A stretch of 64,000 nucleotides of DNA from Planctomycetota bacterium (GTDB lineage: Bacteria; Planctomycetota; Planctomycetia; Gemmatales; Gemmataceae). Below the pieces are notes generated by a model. It did not search any database, was not told the origin of the DNA, and was given only the letters and a program-made list of their open reading frames with translations. Position 1 is the first letter of the stretch, and the number at the start of each line of letters is the position of its first letter. The position numbers were made by a program, and so were the translations under genes. Positions 25,281 through 34,572 of the stretch are shown in pieces. The stretch is taken from contig JAJXWW010000163.1 in the NCBI GenBank assembly GCA_021781415.1, positions 1 through 64,000 of the forward strand, read 5' to 3'.

Positions 25281-26219
25281 TTAAAGTGAAGACGGCGCGT
25301 CGGATTGTGTTTCCTTGACAGGGAGAGAGAGTCTCTTGATTCGATTGCTCCACATGGTAACGAGGCCGATGAAGCCGATACTCATACCCACCAAGTCGAA
25401 AGTTAATCGAAATGGTTCATTCGGTGGATTTACACTAAGATGAAGTCCACCCATCACGATCAGAAAGACGAACAGTACCCTAAGTCGCTGAAGACCGGGT
25501 GGATAATCCGGGCTTACCCGCTTAAGAAAGCCATAAATGAGTGGGCACACAAATCCACCAATCAGAGCGAACTCCAGCACTTGCTCAAGATTAATCCTGG
25601 GCTTCGGTACATCAGCAACCAGGCCGGACTGGTAGTCGTATGAAGGCTCGAATGAGAAAGAATCTAAAATGAATTCGAATTCTGCCCTGTAGCGCCTCAC
25701 ATCGTCCGCTGAAAAGGTGAAATTCAGCTGGGCCACGCCAGCCTTACCAGGACAGATGCAAGTCTTGCCCGTCGACTTGCCTCGATTTCCGAGGACCACG
25801 AACTGCTCGCTCTCGACAATCACCATGTTTCTGCGCCGATCTATCACTGATTTTGCAAGCTTCGTGGCTTTCACAAATCTATTTAGTTTGTTGTCCATCG
25901 ATTCGGCATCGCTGTCGAGACCAGCTGCCAGTTCGTCCAGTGTCGGCATACGGCAGATTTGGCGACTGATGAGCAAATAGGGGAAGTCCCCAACTGGCCT
26001 GTCACTTCTTTGGAACCAAGCGTCGTATTTCGGAGGAGTATTCCCGGTATGAAGTCGGAACTCCTCAACGACCTGATCCAGGATTTCGGAGGGAAGACGC
26101 CGCCAGCCCTCCGGGAACTTGATCGAGTAATGAAGTTCTGGATCGCTGTACTGGATACCCTCACCATGAAGGGGAACTGTGGCGATGAGGAGAACAAGAC
26201 AGAGCATAGCCGTTTTCAT
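25281..26219 (-). CDS. Hypothetical exported membrane protein
   Basis: A 312-residue protein with a signal peptide (AMLCLVLLIATVPLHG), an extracytoplasmic domain of ~170 residues with a PsbP/DUF1795-like opening (DPELHYSIKFPEGWRRLP), and a C-terminal third with three to four membrane helices (LEFALIGGFVCPLIYGFL, then VLFVFLIVMGGLHLS, then LVGMSIGFIGLVTMW). The base composition is lower in G+C than most neighbours. It lies between two decayed mobile-element fragments, so it may be a recent acquisition. No function can be assigned. Confidence 0.7.
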   Translation of the reverse strand: MKTAMLCLVLLIATVPLHGEGIQYSDPELHYSIKFPEGWRRLPSEILDQVVEEFRLHTGNTPPKYDAWFQRSDRPVGDFPYLLISRQICRMPTLDELAAGLDSDAESMDNKLNRFVKATKLAKSVIDRRRNMVIVESEQFVVLGNRGKSTGKTCICPGKAGVAQLNFTFSADDVRRYRAEFEFILDSFSFEPSYDYQSGLVADVPKPRINLEQVLEFALIGGFVCPLIYGFLKRVSPDYPPGLQRLRVLFVFLIVMGGLHLSVNPPNEPFRLTFDLVGMSIGFIGLVTMWSNRIKRLSLPVKETQSDAPSSL

Positions 26220-26339
26220 TGTCTGACTCTGTTCCTCGGTTCGATTTTACGACGTCGGCCTGTAATGGTTCAGCCTAAATCGGATAATCGCGGCGTTTGA
26301 ATTAGAGACTCAAGGATGACATCGCTCGAAGCGCTCAGA

Positions 26340-26707
26340 GGATTGTACAGGTGTTTGAATCGGTGGCTACGGCTTCCTCTCCTCTGTCGCCGGGTGCCGG
26401 TGGGGCCAGGTTCGGCACGGGGATGTTGAGACGCTGGCATAGTTCCAGGGTCGTGTCGTAGATCGACAACTTTTGGGCACAAGCCTACAGGTCCAGGCCA
26501 TCGCCGGAACGACCGCACTTGAAATGGTGAAAGATGTGGTTTTCAGTATTGACGCTAAAGCAGCAGACCTCGCCACGCGTCGAGCCGTGCAATTGGACAG
26601 GGACCGTGTTGCTGGCCGGGGCGGTCGAAACGAGGCACGAAACCCAACAGCGTCAGCACCTGGACGATGGTGATGCTCGCGCGCAGAGCCGGGAAGTCAA
26701 TGGCTGA
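26340..26707 (-). pseudogene. CHC2 zinc-finger protein of a mobile element, frameshifted and with a stop
   Basis: Reading the minus strand, SAIDFPALRASITIVQVLTL, then GPCPI, leads to a one-base insertion (ATT-G-CAC); removing it restores IHGSTRGEVCCFSVN and FKCGRSGDGLDL. The next codon is TAG where TGG is expected, then QKLSIYDTTLELCQRLNIPV continues. The C-x2-H and F-x-C-G-x-x-G-D pattern is a primase-like CHC2 zinc finger, found in planctomycetes as an accessory gene beside IS elements. Two independent lesions make it a clear pseudogene. Confidence 0.75.
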
Positions 26708-27010
26708 ACGCGACGGGTCGGGCAATTCTTGCCGTCGCTCGTGTTGCCGCGTTTGCTGTTGCTTAGGGCGTTCGCGTGCCTCGGCCAGCTTGCGTTCGCG
26801 TTCGGCATGAATGGCCGCGTCGTTGCCCAGCAGCTTGTCCTGGGGCGTGACGTAACCGATGGCACTGTGCAAGCGAGCAGTGTTGTAGTGTTCGACGTAG
26901 CCACGGGCGACGACATTGGAATCGAGCTTTGCGAAGGTCATTCGGCGATAGCCCTCCGAAGGATTCTTCCCGGCAAACTGGCAGATGCGTTCGATTTCGA
27001 CCTGGCTGAG
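26708..27010 (-). pseudogene. Internally deleted IS3-like integrase fragment
   Basis: SQVEIERICQFAGKNPSEGYRRMTF is the N-terminal integrase segment, joined directly to VEHYNTARLHSAIGYVTPQD, the C-terminal DDE block of rve/IS3-type integrases, so the roughly 200 codons carrying most catalytic residues are missing. It reads in frame into the CHC2 pseudogene, and the ORF track shows both as one 187-aa ORF. The lower G+C of the flank to 27120 suggests foreign origin. Confidence 0.7.
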
Positions 27011-27283
27011 CGCGTGTGAATTCTTAGTCAATTGTATACCATATTGCCAATTTGGCAGGTTATAAGTTGTTGTGCAATAATCGGTTGCGAACATAGTGCA
27101 TATAAGCAATGGATACAAATGTCGAATAATTCACATGCTCTGAGGCAAAACAAAACAGCTTTCGCTCATTGACACGGAAGCCCCTGCCCGGCGATCGTCC
27201 GAGGCTTCAGGCGTGGGTACGTCTTGACCATCCTTGGAGAATCCTAGAGAGTAAACATTGCCTGCTTTCAAGGAGAACTTTCC
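27011..27283. other. AT-richer intergenic stretch
   Basis: No gene is supported. The stretch 27020-27130 is notably A+T-rich and includes the short palindrome TGCCAATTTGGCA; it probably continues the mobile-element remnant. The remainder is the upstream region of the 27284 gene, including its AAGGAG ribosome site. Confidence 0.5.
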
Positions 27284-29104
27284 ATGTTTCGCATCTTTTG
27301 CGGCTCCACTCCTCGGCACGGTTTCTTGCTTCTTTTGGCTTGGTGCGTCGTCTTCTCTCCCACTTCGGCAGCGGCTCTGCCGGACTTGAAAAAATGGACG
27401 CCGGAGGGACGCGCGCGGATCGACCGCTCGGCGGAACGGTATCCGCTCGACTCCCCGAAGCAACAGACGCGCAACGCGGCGGGCAACTTGCCTCTGTGGG
27501 CTTTGAGCCATCTCGCGCTGTCCGCCGAAGACGAGGCGGAACACGCCCAGGCCGCCCGCAAACAGATACTCGAGAAGGAGCGCAAGGTCGAGACGCCGGC
27601 GGCGGCGCGGCGGGCACTCGACCATTTGGTGAAGCACCTGCCTCGATCCCTTAAATCGGAAGCATTCGAGTATCGGATAATTGTCATCGATAAACCGGAT
27701 GCCGTCGTCTTCACGCTGGGCGGAGGAATTATCTATCTCTCAAATCCTTTACTCGACGCCTTGCTGTCGGACAAAGAGCGCGGCGAAACGGCCTTGGCGT
27801 TCGTGCTGGCGCACCAGCTGGGCCACATGGCTTTGCAGCACACGCGACGCGGCTGGCAGGTGCAAGAGTTGGAGCAGGAATTGCAAAAGGGAATCGAGTT
27901 GCACATCGCTCGACCGGCACTGCGCGATGCGCTGCATACCGGCGTTCAAGCGGCCGGCGAGCGCACGAGGTTTCTCTATTCGCGCCAGCAGATTTACGAA
28001 GCCGACACATTCGCCCGCCAGCTGTGCCGCAACGCCGATTTGTCCGCCGATGCCGCCCTCGACGCCCTGCGTTGGTTGGCAGTCGTCGATGAGCCGCCCC
28101 TGCTCGACGACGATAAGTATGCCCCCAAGGCCGACGATCCCCAGCGCGAGACGCCCCCGGCCTTGCTGCGGCTGCGCCGTCTGTTCGCGGAGCGCGACGG
28201 ACTGGTGGACGACAAAACAGATAAATATGGACTTTTTATCTGGAATAAGGTCGGCGACACCTTCGAGCGCTGCGGCAAGCAGTCCCTCGCCGTCGAGGAC
28301 AAGACCATCGTTTTCGTCCACGGCTTTCGCGGCGACATGCGAACCTTTCGTGCCTATTTGAAAGCGTTCGCCGACGACAAAGTCTTGAGCCAGTACAAAT
28401 TGCTCGTCTTTCGTTACCCCAACAACGCCGGACTCGAACGCAGCGGTCAATTCCTCGTCCGCGAGATGCGCCGTGCCGTCGTCGCGCCGGCGAAGACCTT
28501 CTTCGTCTGCCACAGCGCCGGCGGACTCGTCTTTCGCTGGTACGCCGAGATTCGCAAACAACCCTTCGACCGCGCCGTCCTCCTGTCCACGCCGAACCAG
28601 GGGACGAACATGACCGCGTTGCGCTACCTCACGGACATCGGTGCTTTTTTCGACGAATGGAAGAACAACGGCCCCGGCGCGCTGGCACGCATGCTGCCCG
28701 AAGGCGAAGGGCAACTCGTTCTCGACGTATCGCGCGATAGTTTGTTTTTGCAATATCTGGGACACAATGCCGATCTCGCCAAGCGCTACCACGTTTTCTC
28801 CGGCGAATGTCTGCGACCGGCGGCCCTGTTCGCCTTGGAGGCCGGACTCATTGCCACCAAGCGCGTGCTGCTCAATCGCTTGATGCCGCGCATGGAATCG
28901 ATGGTCCTGCGCCGGCAGATTCAGCGTCGCATCGAGAAGCTGCGCATCCCCGCCGAGATCGCGCGCGGCGACCTGGTTGTTTCGGCGAACAGCGCCTTGC
29001 TCAACGACGCCGGGCGCTCGACGCGCACCGCGCTGAATCACGAGCAGTTCGAGACGGACGAGAGCGTAATCGAAGAAATAGCGGATTCAATTAAGAGAAA
29101 ATAA
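27284..29104 (+). CDS. Secreted M48-like peptidase domain (degenerate) fused to an alpha/beta hydrolase
   Basis: A 606-residue exported protein with a signal peptide (GFLLLLAWCVVFSPTSAAA). Residues ~130-265 follow the M48 metallopeptidase plan: FTLGGGIIYLSNPLLDAL, then AHQLGHMALQH and YEADTFARQL. The zinc-binding HExxH is HQLGH here, so the catalytic Glu is replaced by Gln, while the third ligand region EADxFA is kept. Residues ~340-500 are an alpha/beta hydrolase with TIVFVHGFRGD (oxyanion region), CHSAGG (nucleophile elbow) and STPNQGTN. The most economical reading is an envelope lipase/esterase guided by an inactive, substrate-binding peptidase domain. This is inference. ATG follows AAGGAG. 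Confidence 0.85.
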   Translation: MFRIFCGSTPRHGFLLLLAWCVVFSPTSAAALPDLKKWTPEGRARIDRSAERYPLDSPKQQTRNAAGNLPLWALSHLALSAEDEAEHAQAARKQILEKERKVETPAAARRALDHLVKHLPRSLKSEAFEYRIIVIDKPDAVVFTLGGGIIYLSNPLLDALLSDKERGETALAFVLAHQLGHMALQHTRRGWQVQELEQELQKGIELHIARPALRDALHTGVQAAGERTRFLYSRQQIYEADTFARQLCRNADLSADAALDALRWLAVVDEPPLLDDDKYAPKADDPQRETPPALLRLRRLFAERDGLVDDKTDKYGLFIWNKVGDTFERCGKQSLAVEDKTIVFVHGFRGDMRTFRAYLKAFADDKVLSQYKLLVFRYPNNAGLERSGQFLVREMRRAVVAPAKTFFVCHSAGGLVFRWYAEIRKQPFDRAVLLSTPNQGTNMTALRYLTDIGAFFDEWKNNGPGALARMLPEGEGQLVLDVSRDSLFLQYLGHNADLAKRYHVFSGECLRPAALFALEAGLIATKRVLLNRLMPRMESMVLRRQIQRRIEKLRIPAEIARGDLVVSANSALLNDAGRSTRTALNHEQFETDESVIEEIADSIKRK

Positions 29105-29146
29105 CACGGCACCCGAACGGCATCGGGTTCGCCGCCGGAGGTACGA

Positions 29147-30373
29147 TCATTTACCGTCGAACAAATCGTGTTCCGGCCATCTGTCGATTTTTTCAATCGC
29201 CTCGTGGAGGATCGGCCACGGTCTCTTGGCTGCCGCCTTGCGGTCCCGTCTGCCGGCTTCCTCGTCATCGCCTTTGAAATTGCCGTTGAAGAACGCCGCC
29301 CAACAGACGCCGTTGGGCATGTGTTCGATCCAGGTGGCGATACCGGCCACGCCGCCGTTTTTCGAGTACAGGACGCCTTCCGGCGAACGCTGCACCACAT
29401 CCCAACCCAGGCCGTTATGGCGCTCGTTCGCTTTCTTGCCCAGCGACGGCAAAGGGGCCAGCATTTGTTGATAGGATCGTTCCGATAAGAAACGCCGGCC
29501 GCGGCCGCCGTCCAGCGCGGTTACGAACCGCATGGCATCCACGGTCGAAAGTACCCAATTGCCGCCCCCTTGCTTCATCTGGCCGTGTCCGCCGGGGTGC
29601 CGCTTGCCGCTGGCGGGGTAGCGATGAACCTCGTCCGGCAAATAGCCTTCCATGCGGTCGAGGTGAACGTCGTGAATGCCCATCGGTTTGAAAACGTGTT
29701 CGATCGTGTACTTTTCGTATTCTTGACCCGCCGCCTGTTCCACGACCAGACGCAGCGTCAGAAAGCCGAGATTGGAATATCTCGTCTCGGTGCCCGGATC
29801 GAACAGCAGCGGCTTGCTCATGTCGAACGCGATGACTTGTCTCAGAGAGATCGGCGGTTCGATTTTCAGGCGGCGTTCGATTTCTGGAAGCGAGCCTTGG
29901 CTGCGCGCCATGCCGCCGGCGTGATGCAGCAGTTGGCGCACGGTTATTTCTCGCAGTCGGGGATCGACCTTCGCGCTCGGAAATGGTTTGAGATCCTTGA
30001 GCAACACGAACACCTTATCGTCCAAACGGAGTCTCCCCTCATCCACGAGCTTCAAAAGGGTTACACCGATGATGGGTTTGCAACAACTGGCGATATTGAA
30101 GCGCGAGATGGGGCGCACGGGTTTGTTGTTCTCCACGTTGGCCCAACCGTAGCCGTGCGCGAACACCAGCCGGCCATCCTTGGCAATGGCCAACGATGCG
30201 CCGGGAATGTCGTGTTCGCGGAGAAACTGCACCATCAGCCGATCGAGCCGTTGCAGGCGCGGCGCGGCTTTGCCGGTAATCGGCGGTTCTCTCTTCTCGG
30301 CACCGCGCAGAGGAGACACGGCGGCCAACGAAACGCAAATCCACAACGAGAACAATCGAAGAAGAGAAGACAT
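29147..30373 (-). CDS. Beta-lactamase-fold serine hydrolase (class C / penicillin-binding-like)
   Basis: A 408-residue exported protein with a signal peptide (LLRLFSLWICVSLAAV). The serine beta-lactamase motifs are present: SCCK (SxxK nucleophile, in FNIASCCKPIIG), YSN (in TRYSNLGFLTL) and a Gly-rich third region near the C-terminus (NGLGWDV). These match DUF/Pfam Beta-lactamase (PF00144) enzymes, which include peptidases, esterases and D-aminopeptidases; the substrate cannot be predicted. I start at ATG 30373, with GGAG nine bases upstream, rather than the TTG of the track. It is convergent with the 27284 gene. Confidence 0.88.
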   Translation of the reverse strand: MSSLLRLFSLWICVSLAAVSPLRGAEKREPPITGKAAPRLQRLDRLMVQFLREHDIPGASLAIAKDGRLVFAHGYGWANVENNKPVRPISRFNIASCCKPIIGVTLLKLVDEGRLRLDDKVFVLLKDLKPFPSAKVDPRLREITVRQLLHHAGGMARSQGSLPEIERRLKIEPPISLRQVIAFDMSKPLLFDPGTETRYSNLGFLTLRLVVEQAAGQEYEKYTIEHVFKPMGIHDVHLDRMEGYLPDEVHRYPASGKRHPGGHGQMKQGGGNWVLSTVDAMRFVTALDGGRGRRFLSERSYQQMLAPLPSLGKKANERHNGLGWDVVQRSPEGVLYSKNGGVAGIATWIEHMPNGVCWAAFFNGNFKGDDEEAGRRDRKAAAKRPWPILHEAIEKIDRWPEHDLFDGK

Positions 30374-30933
30374 GAAGTGAGTCTCCAAGCCGAACGGCCT
30401 TACGGCGAACGATTTCGTCGACGCCCTAGAAGCCTTAACTTACAAAAAAGGGAGTGAATGAGTCAAGTTTCATGCCGGGGATCGCTTGGATCTCCAGATA
30501 GCGTTCGATTTCTCTGTCGCGTTGGTCGAAGCGCTGGCGAAAGGAGGACTCGGAAGACCTTCGCTGCCATCCCAATCGTTCGGAGATCGAGGGCGGTATT
30601 TTGGAGCAAAAGCAAAATGAGTGATCCCCGTCTTCGATTGTGCCGTTATAATACCAATGGGCTTCGATGTCCGTCGATGCCTCAATCGTGCGATAGGGTG
30701 GGCACGGATGACCGATACGAACGGTTCTGCGAGAAGCGGAACCCGGTCGGCAAGTTAATCGCTCTCGGTAAGGTCCGCACGTTGGACACGAACCACCCTG
30801 CTCGCACCGGCTCATCCGCCTGGACCGCACGGACGGCTCTCCTTCCAGGCCGATGAATCCTCTGTGGGTCATTCGTGCAGCACCATCGGGATGCGTCTTC
30901 GTGATCCGGCTGGGACGCGAAAGGGCCGATCCC
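30374..30933. other. Intergenic region without a supported gene
   Basis: Overlapping ORFs run on both strands (132 and 175 codons) but neither has a recognisable domain, ribosome site or coding bias. A TATAAT box stands at 30647-30652 on the plus strand without a good -35 partner. I see no repeat or structured RNA signal here. Confidence 0.5.
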
Positions 30934-31407
30934 ATGTTCCACGCTCTGTCTTCGTTGGGCAAGGCGGCGGCATTGCTCGCGGTGGTTTTAGCCGCCGCTC
31001 CCCATGCCTCCGCTCAAACCTCGTCATCGGGACACGTTCCCGCTCGGACGCCGTATCCCTCCCGCAACTCCGTGGACGCGACCACCCCCCAACTCTACCC
31101 CGGCGACCACCTCTTCCAAGCGACCATGAAAATCGCGCGCTCGTATCGCAATGTCGAAAGACCTGTTCAAGTTCCGCCTCGCCGCCCAACCGCGCTGCAA
31201 GGGAAGGTCGTGCCGATGGAAGTGACCGTGACCGAACCGGAGGGGCCAACCGAGATGGTTTCCATTCGTGGGCCGGACGGTCAAGTCCGTTCGTTCCCCC
31301 TCGTCGGCGGACGCAAGGCGATTAAGGCGCGCACGCTCATTGTCCGTCCGGGGCAGACGCTCAACCTGACGATTTACGGAGGCCGCGTGACGGTGGCGCG
31401 AAAGTGA
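30934..31407 (+). CDS. Small secreted hypothetical protein
   Basis: A 157-residue exported protein with signal peptide (KAAALLAVVLAAAPHASA), a Pro/Ser/Thr-rich linker, and a C-terminal beta-rich segment (MEVTVTEPEGPTEMVSIRGP, ending LIVRPGQTLNLTIYGG). I choose ATG 30934, preceded by AAAGGG; the ORF track's longer start includes 27 non-homologous-looking residues. The product looks like a single Ig-like or cupredoxin-type domain; function unknown. Confidence 0.7.
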   Translation: MFHALSSLGKAAALLAVVLAAAPHASAQTSSSGHVPARTPYPSRNSVDATTPQLYPGDHLFQATMKIARSYRNVERPVQVPPRRPTALQGKVVPMEVTVTEPEGPTEMVSIRGPDGQVRSFPLVGGRKAIKARTLIVRPGQTLNLTIYGGRVTVARK

Positions 31408-31414
31408 TTGCCCA

Positions 31415-32698
31415 TTAGCGAAAGAACAACGCGGTCGCCAAGGCAAAGACGGGCAGCAGCACCGGCAGCGAGTAGGCAAGATAGCCGAGAAACGAGGGCA
31501 TCCGATAACCCATGTGTTCGGCAATGGCGCGGATGAGGAAATTCGGCCCGTTGCCGATGTAGGTCAACGCGCCCATCCACACCGCTCCGCAACTGAGGGC
31601 GGCGAGCAGTTCGGGGCGCGCGCCGGAGAGTACGCGGGGACCGCCCGGATCGGCCAATGTTGCGAAGGCGAGATACGTCGGCGCGTTGTCCAGCACGCTC
31701 GATAGCCCGCCGGCGGACCACAGCAAGCGCGCCGGGGTCCAGTCCGAAGTCGGCAGCGAGCCAAGGAGTTGCAACGCTGGTGCCATGGTGCCGAAGATGC
31801 CGGCGAAGAGGATGGCCACCTCGCGCAGTGGCGTCCATACCAGCACGCTCTTTTCTCGGCCCGGACGATGAATGAGCAGAACGGCCAGCGCCGTCAACGC
31901 GGCCAAGACGACGATCCCGCCCCACGGAGACAACCACGGATCCCGCCAGGCCAAGCCGTTGGCGCGGAGAAATCGCCCCAAAGACTGCGCAATCGACGGA
32001 GCTTGCAACAAGAGAGTCGCGATCACCCCCGCCAAAAACAAGAGCGCCGTTGTCAACCCCTCGACGCGGAGCGGATGCCGTTCCTTGGGAGTTGCGGCCC
32101 AATCTCCTCTGGCGCGCGTGTCCCAGAGATAAAAGACCAGCAGAATAAGTCCATTGACGACGGACCATTGCGGCCACAGACGCAGCGTCCAGAAGAAGTC
32201 CACGCCTTTCAGAAAACCCAAGAACAAGGGCGGATCGCCGACCGGCAGCAGCAGACCGCCACAATTCGCTACCGTGAAGATAAAAAATATCGGAATGTGT
32301 CGATTGTGCTTGCGGTGGTGATTGGCGCGGAGCAGGGGGCGGAGCAGCAGCATACTCGCGCCGGTAGTGCCGATGAGATTGGCCAGAATCGTGCCCAAAG
32401 CCAACCAGAGTGTGTTGCCGCCCGGTCCATTGGGTAAATCGCCGTGAATGACGATGAGGCCCGATACGGCATACAGCGCCGCCAGCAACAGGAGGAATTG
32501 CGCATACTCGGTCAGGGCGTGCCACAACAGCTCGGAAAATCCCTGCAACACGAGCCAAAGGATGGCGGGTACGGTTAACACCAGCGTCACCCACGCCTTG
32601 TTGCGATCCCGCTCCCAAAAATGACCGTGCAACAACGGCATTAAGGCGATGGCCAGCAACAGGAAGACAAAGGGACCAACCTGGAACAGGAGTGTCAT
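31415..32698 (-). CDS. NhaD/CitM-type (ion transporter superfamily) membrane transporter
   Basis: An integral membrane protein of 427 residues with about ten hydrophobic helices and the family signatures of the arsenite-antiporter/citrate/Na+:H+ (NhaD) superfamily: LIGTTGASMLLLRPLL and FTVANCGGLLLPVGDPPLFL, a paired re-entrant GxxxxPxGxP arrangement. A Na+/H+ antiporter is the usual annotation for such planctomycete proteins. I use ATG 32698 (MTLLFQVGPFVFLLL); ATG 32773 is an alternative, and neither has a strong ribosome site. The gene is convergent with the small secreted protein gene, eight bases away. Confidence 0.85.
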   Translation of the reverse strand: MTLLFQVGPFVFLLLAIALMPLLHGHFWERDRNKAWVTLVLTVPAILWLVLQGFSELLWHALTEYAQFLLLLAALYAVSGLIVIHGDLPNGPGGNTLWLALGTILANLIGTTGASMLLLRPLLRANHHRKHNRHIPIFFIFTVANCGGLLLPVGDPPLFLGFLKGVDFFWTLRLWPQWSVVNGLILLVFYLWDTRARGDWAATPKERHPLRVEGLTTALLFLAGVIATLLLQAPSIAQSLGRFLRANGLAWRDPWLSPWGGIVVLAALTALAVLLIHRPGREKSVLVWTPLREVAILFAGIFGTMAPALQLLGSLPTSDWTPARLLWSAGGLSSVLDNAPTYLAFATLADPGGPRVLSGARPELLAALSCGAVWMGALTYIGNGPNFLIRAIAEHMGYRMPSFLGYLAYSLPVLLPVFALATALFFR

Positions 32699-32826
32699 GT
32701 GTAGCCGTGAACCGAGGGATCGAGGACGCCAAATGCGCTTGCTTTTCTTCGCCGGAAGAGCATTATAGGACATCTTAGGTTTCGCGCCAGGGCAAGAAGG
32801 GCGCGTCGGAGCTTGGGAGGGAAGGG

Positions 32827-33588
32827 ATGCCTCAGCCAGCGGGAAGGTCGATTCCTCTATCGTTGCCGCGTCAATTGATCTGCGATTATTTGCACTTCGC
32901 TCGGCAAATCCCCACGGTGCCTGTACAGCGACGGATGCGTTTGGGCGCGGTCGTCGCCGCTCGTGCCGCCACGGGGTTGCGTCCGAGTTGGTGCGCGCTG
33001 TTTACCAAAGCCTACGGTTTGGTGGCAGCCACCACGCCGGAGTTGCGCCGCTCTTATCTATCTTTCCCCCGTCCTCACCTATACGAACATCCCGTCAACG
33101 TCGCATCCATTGCCGTCGAGCGCAAATTCGGCGACGAAAATGCCGTCTTCTTCGCCCATTTGCGCCGACCGGAAGCGCTCGGCCTGGCGGAGATCGACGC
33201 GCGCCTGCGCCGCTTCAAGGAGCAACCCATCGAATCCATCGGCGACTATCGGCGCATTCTGCTCTTGAATCGCTTTCCCCGACCGCTTCGTCGATTGCTG
33301 TGGTGGATCGGTCTGAACGTCTGGGGCCGCAAACGCGCCGCCTTCATGGGTACCTACGGCGTCACGGTGTACGCCGGTCTCGGCGCGGCCTCGCTGCATC
33401 CCCTGTCTTTGCTGACGACGACTCTGAACTACGGCATCATCGAAGAAGATGGCTCGGTGGACGTGCGCCTGACCTACGATCATCGCGTCATGGACGGTGC
33501 CACGATAGCGCGGGCCTTGGCCGAGCTGGAGCGCGTGTTGACTCACGAAATCCTCGCCGAACTGCGCTACCTCCCTCTCGCCGCCTAA
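32827..33588 (+). CDS. 2-oxoacid dehydrogenase acyltransferase-like (CAT fold) protein
   Basis: A 253-residue protein resembling the catalytic domain of dihydrolipoyl acyltransferases but without lipoyl or E1-binding domains. The C-terminal motif DHRVMDGATIARAL corresponds to the DHRxxDG active-site motif of that fold, with the active-site His. Stand-alone members are seen in planctomycetes and may use acyl-CoA donors for unknown acceptors. No E1 or E3 genes are adjacent, so this is not part of a conventional dehydrogenase complex here. Function is inferred from the motif alone. Confidence 0.8.
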   Translation: MPQPAGRSIPLSLPRQLICDYLHFARQIPTVPVQRRMRLGAVVAARAATGLRPSWCALFTKAYGLVAATTPELRRSYLSFPRPHLYEHPVNVASIAVERKFGDENAVFFAHLRRPEALGLAEIDARLRRFKEQPIESIGDYRRILLLNRFPRPLRRLLWWIGLNVWGRKRAAFMGTYGVTVYAGLGAASLHPLSLLTTTLNYGIIEEDGSVDVRLTYDHRVMDGATIARALAELERVLTHEILAELRYLPLAA

Positions 33589-33903
33589 TCGTACAGCGCT
33601 GCTCTCGAATTCTCCCCCTCGCCCTGTATTCAGGCTTGAGGGTCTAGTGCTGTACTACTAAGGCGAGTTATTTTGTCGCGCCGATCCCAAATTTGCCGTA
33701 CCCCACTCCAAAACGATATCTTCGGCCCATCACGATCGATGGAGAGAGGCGATCGCTTAAAGCGGTGAGGAATTCTTGTCGTGCTACTGGAGTATCTTCG
33801 GGCGCAGAATGAACTCGTTTCAAGTATACATTTTAATTGACGGACGGGGTTCCCGGTTGTGGGCAATGCGACATCGTGAATCGCAAGGCGATGGTGATAC
33901 CAC
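33589..33903. other. Intergenic region, partial dispersed repeat
   Basis: Bases 33610-33645 carry a fragment of the CCCCTCGCCCTGTATTCAGG repeat. The rest of the stretch has no gene I can support; a short LEYLRAQNEL-like reading near 33785 is reminiscent of an integrase but is too short to call. Confidence 0.45.
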
Positions 33904-34530
33904 ATGTTGGCTTTAATTGACGAGAGTGGCGATCCCGGAATGAAGCTCACGACGGGTTCCTCTCCGCTCTTCACGGTGGCGATCATCGCTCTGCAAGATC
34001 CCGATTCCAACGAGTGCGATAGACGCATCAATGCACTCCGTTCCTCTCTTAATTTAAAGACGGACTTTGAGTTTCACTTTCCCAAAAGCGTAAAGTACCG
34101 GGAGGTCTTTTTGCGTACCATTGAGGAGATTCCCTTCATATTCTTTTCGTGTACGCTCTTCAAACACAAACTCTCCGGAAAAGACTGGCACAAAAAGGAG
34201 TATCTTTACCAACGAGTTGCGATAATGGCGCTTAATGCTGCGCTACCTTCTCTCTCTGAAACCCGTCTGTGGCTCGATGCAGGCAGCAGTAGGCAGTTTG
34301 ATAACGATTTGCTGGCTCATCTACGAAGGCACGCCGGTCACAGGGATGGCCGGCCCATTATTGTTGCTACGAAAAGACACGAATCCCACAAATGCAATAT
34401 GATCCAAATGGCCGACATGGTATGTGGCGCTGTTCATTGCTCCCATCGAGGAGAGCAAGAGTCCCACAAAACCCTTCGCAGGCTTTTGAGACGCCGAGAA
34501 GGCAGGGTTTTGAAGTTTCCCGATGGCTAA
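33904..34530 (+). CDS. DUF3800 domain-containing protein
   Basis: A 208-residue protein starting MLALIDESGDPG, the hallmark opening of DUF3800 (an RNase H-like fold with a D-E-x-G motif). A later MIQMADMVCGAVH carries the C-terminal conserved Asp. DUF3800 proteins are frequent in phage, defence islands and mobile DNA and are suspected nucleases. The composition is lower in G+C than the genes around it, suggesting transfer. The ribosome site is weak. The next feature, 7 bases after the stop, is the poly-A side of the minus-strand terminator. Confidence 0.85.
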   Translation: MLALIDESGDPGMKLTTGSSPLFTVAIIALQDPDSNECDRRINALRSSLNLKTDFEFHFPKSVKYREVFLRTIEEIPFIFFSCTLFKHKLSGKDWHKKEYLYQRVAIMALNAALPSLSETRLWLDAGSSRQFDNDLLAHLRRHAGHRDGRPIIVATKRHESHKCNMIQMADMVCGAVHCSHRGEQESHKTLRRLLRRREGRVLKFPDG

Positions 34531-34536
34531 GATGAG

Positions 34537-34572
34537 AAAAAAACAACCCCGGTCACTACTGATCGGGGTTGT
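34537..34572 (-). terminator. Rho-independent terminator of the candidate small RNA
   Basis: A 9-bp stem (ACAACCCCG with CGGGGTTGT) and 12-base loop at 34543-34572, followed on the minus strand by seven T residues (34537-34543). The orientation excludes it as a normal terminator for the plus-strand DUF3800 gene. Confidence 0.88.

Noticed and set aside
27131-27637. Minus-strand 168-aa ORF
   Set aside because: Shadow of the M48/hydrolase fusion gene.
30435-30962. 175-aa ORF between the hydrolase and the small secreted protein
   Set aside because: No recognisable motif, no ribosome site, and a competing ORF on the other strand.
33780-33840. Integrase fragment LEYLRAQNEL
   Set aside because: Ten residues of similarity are too few to support a call.
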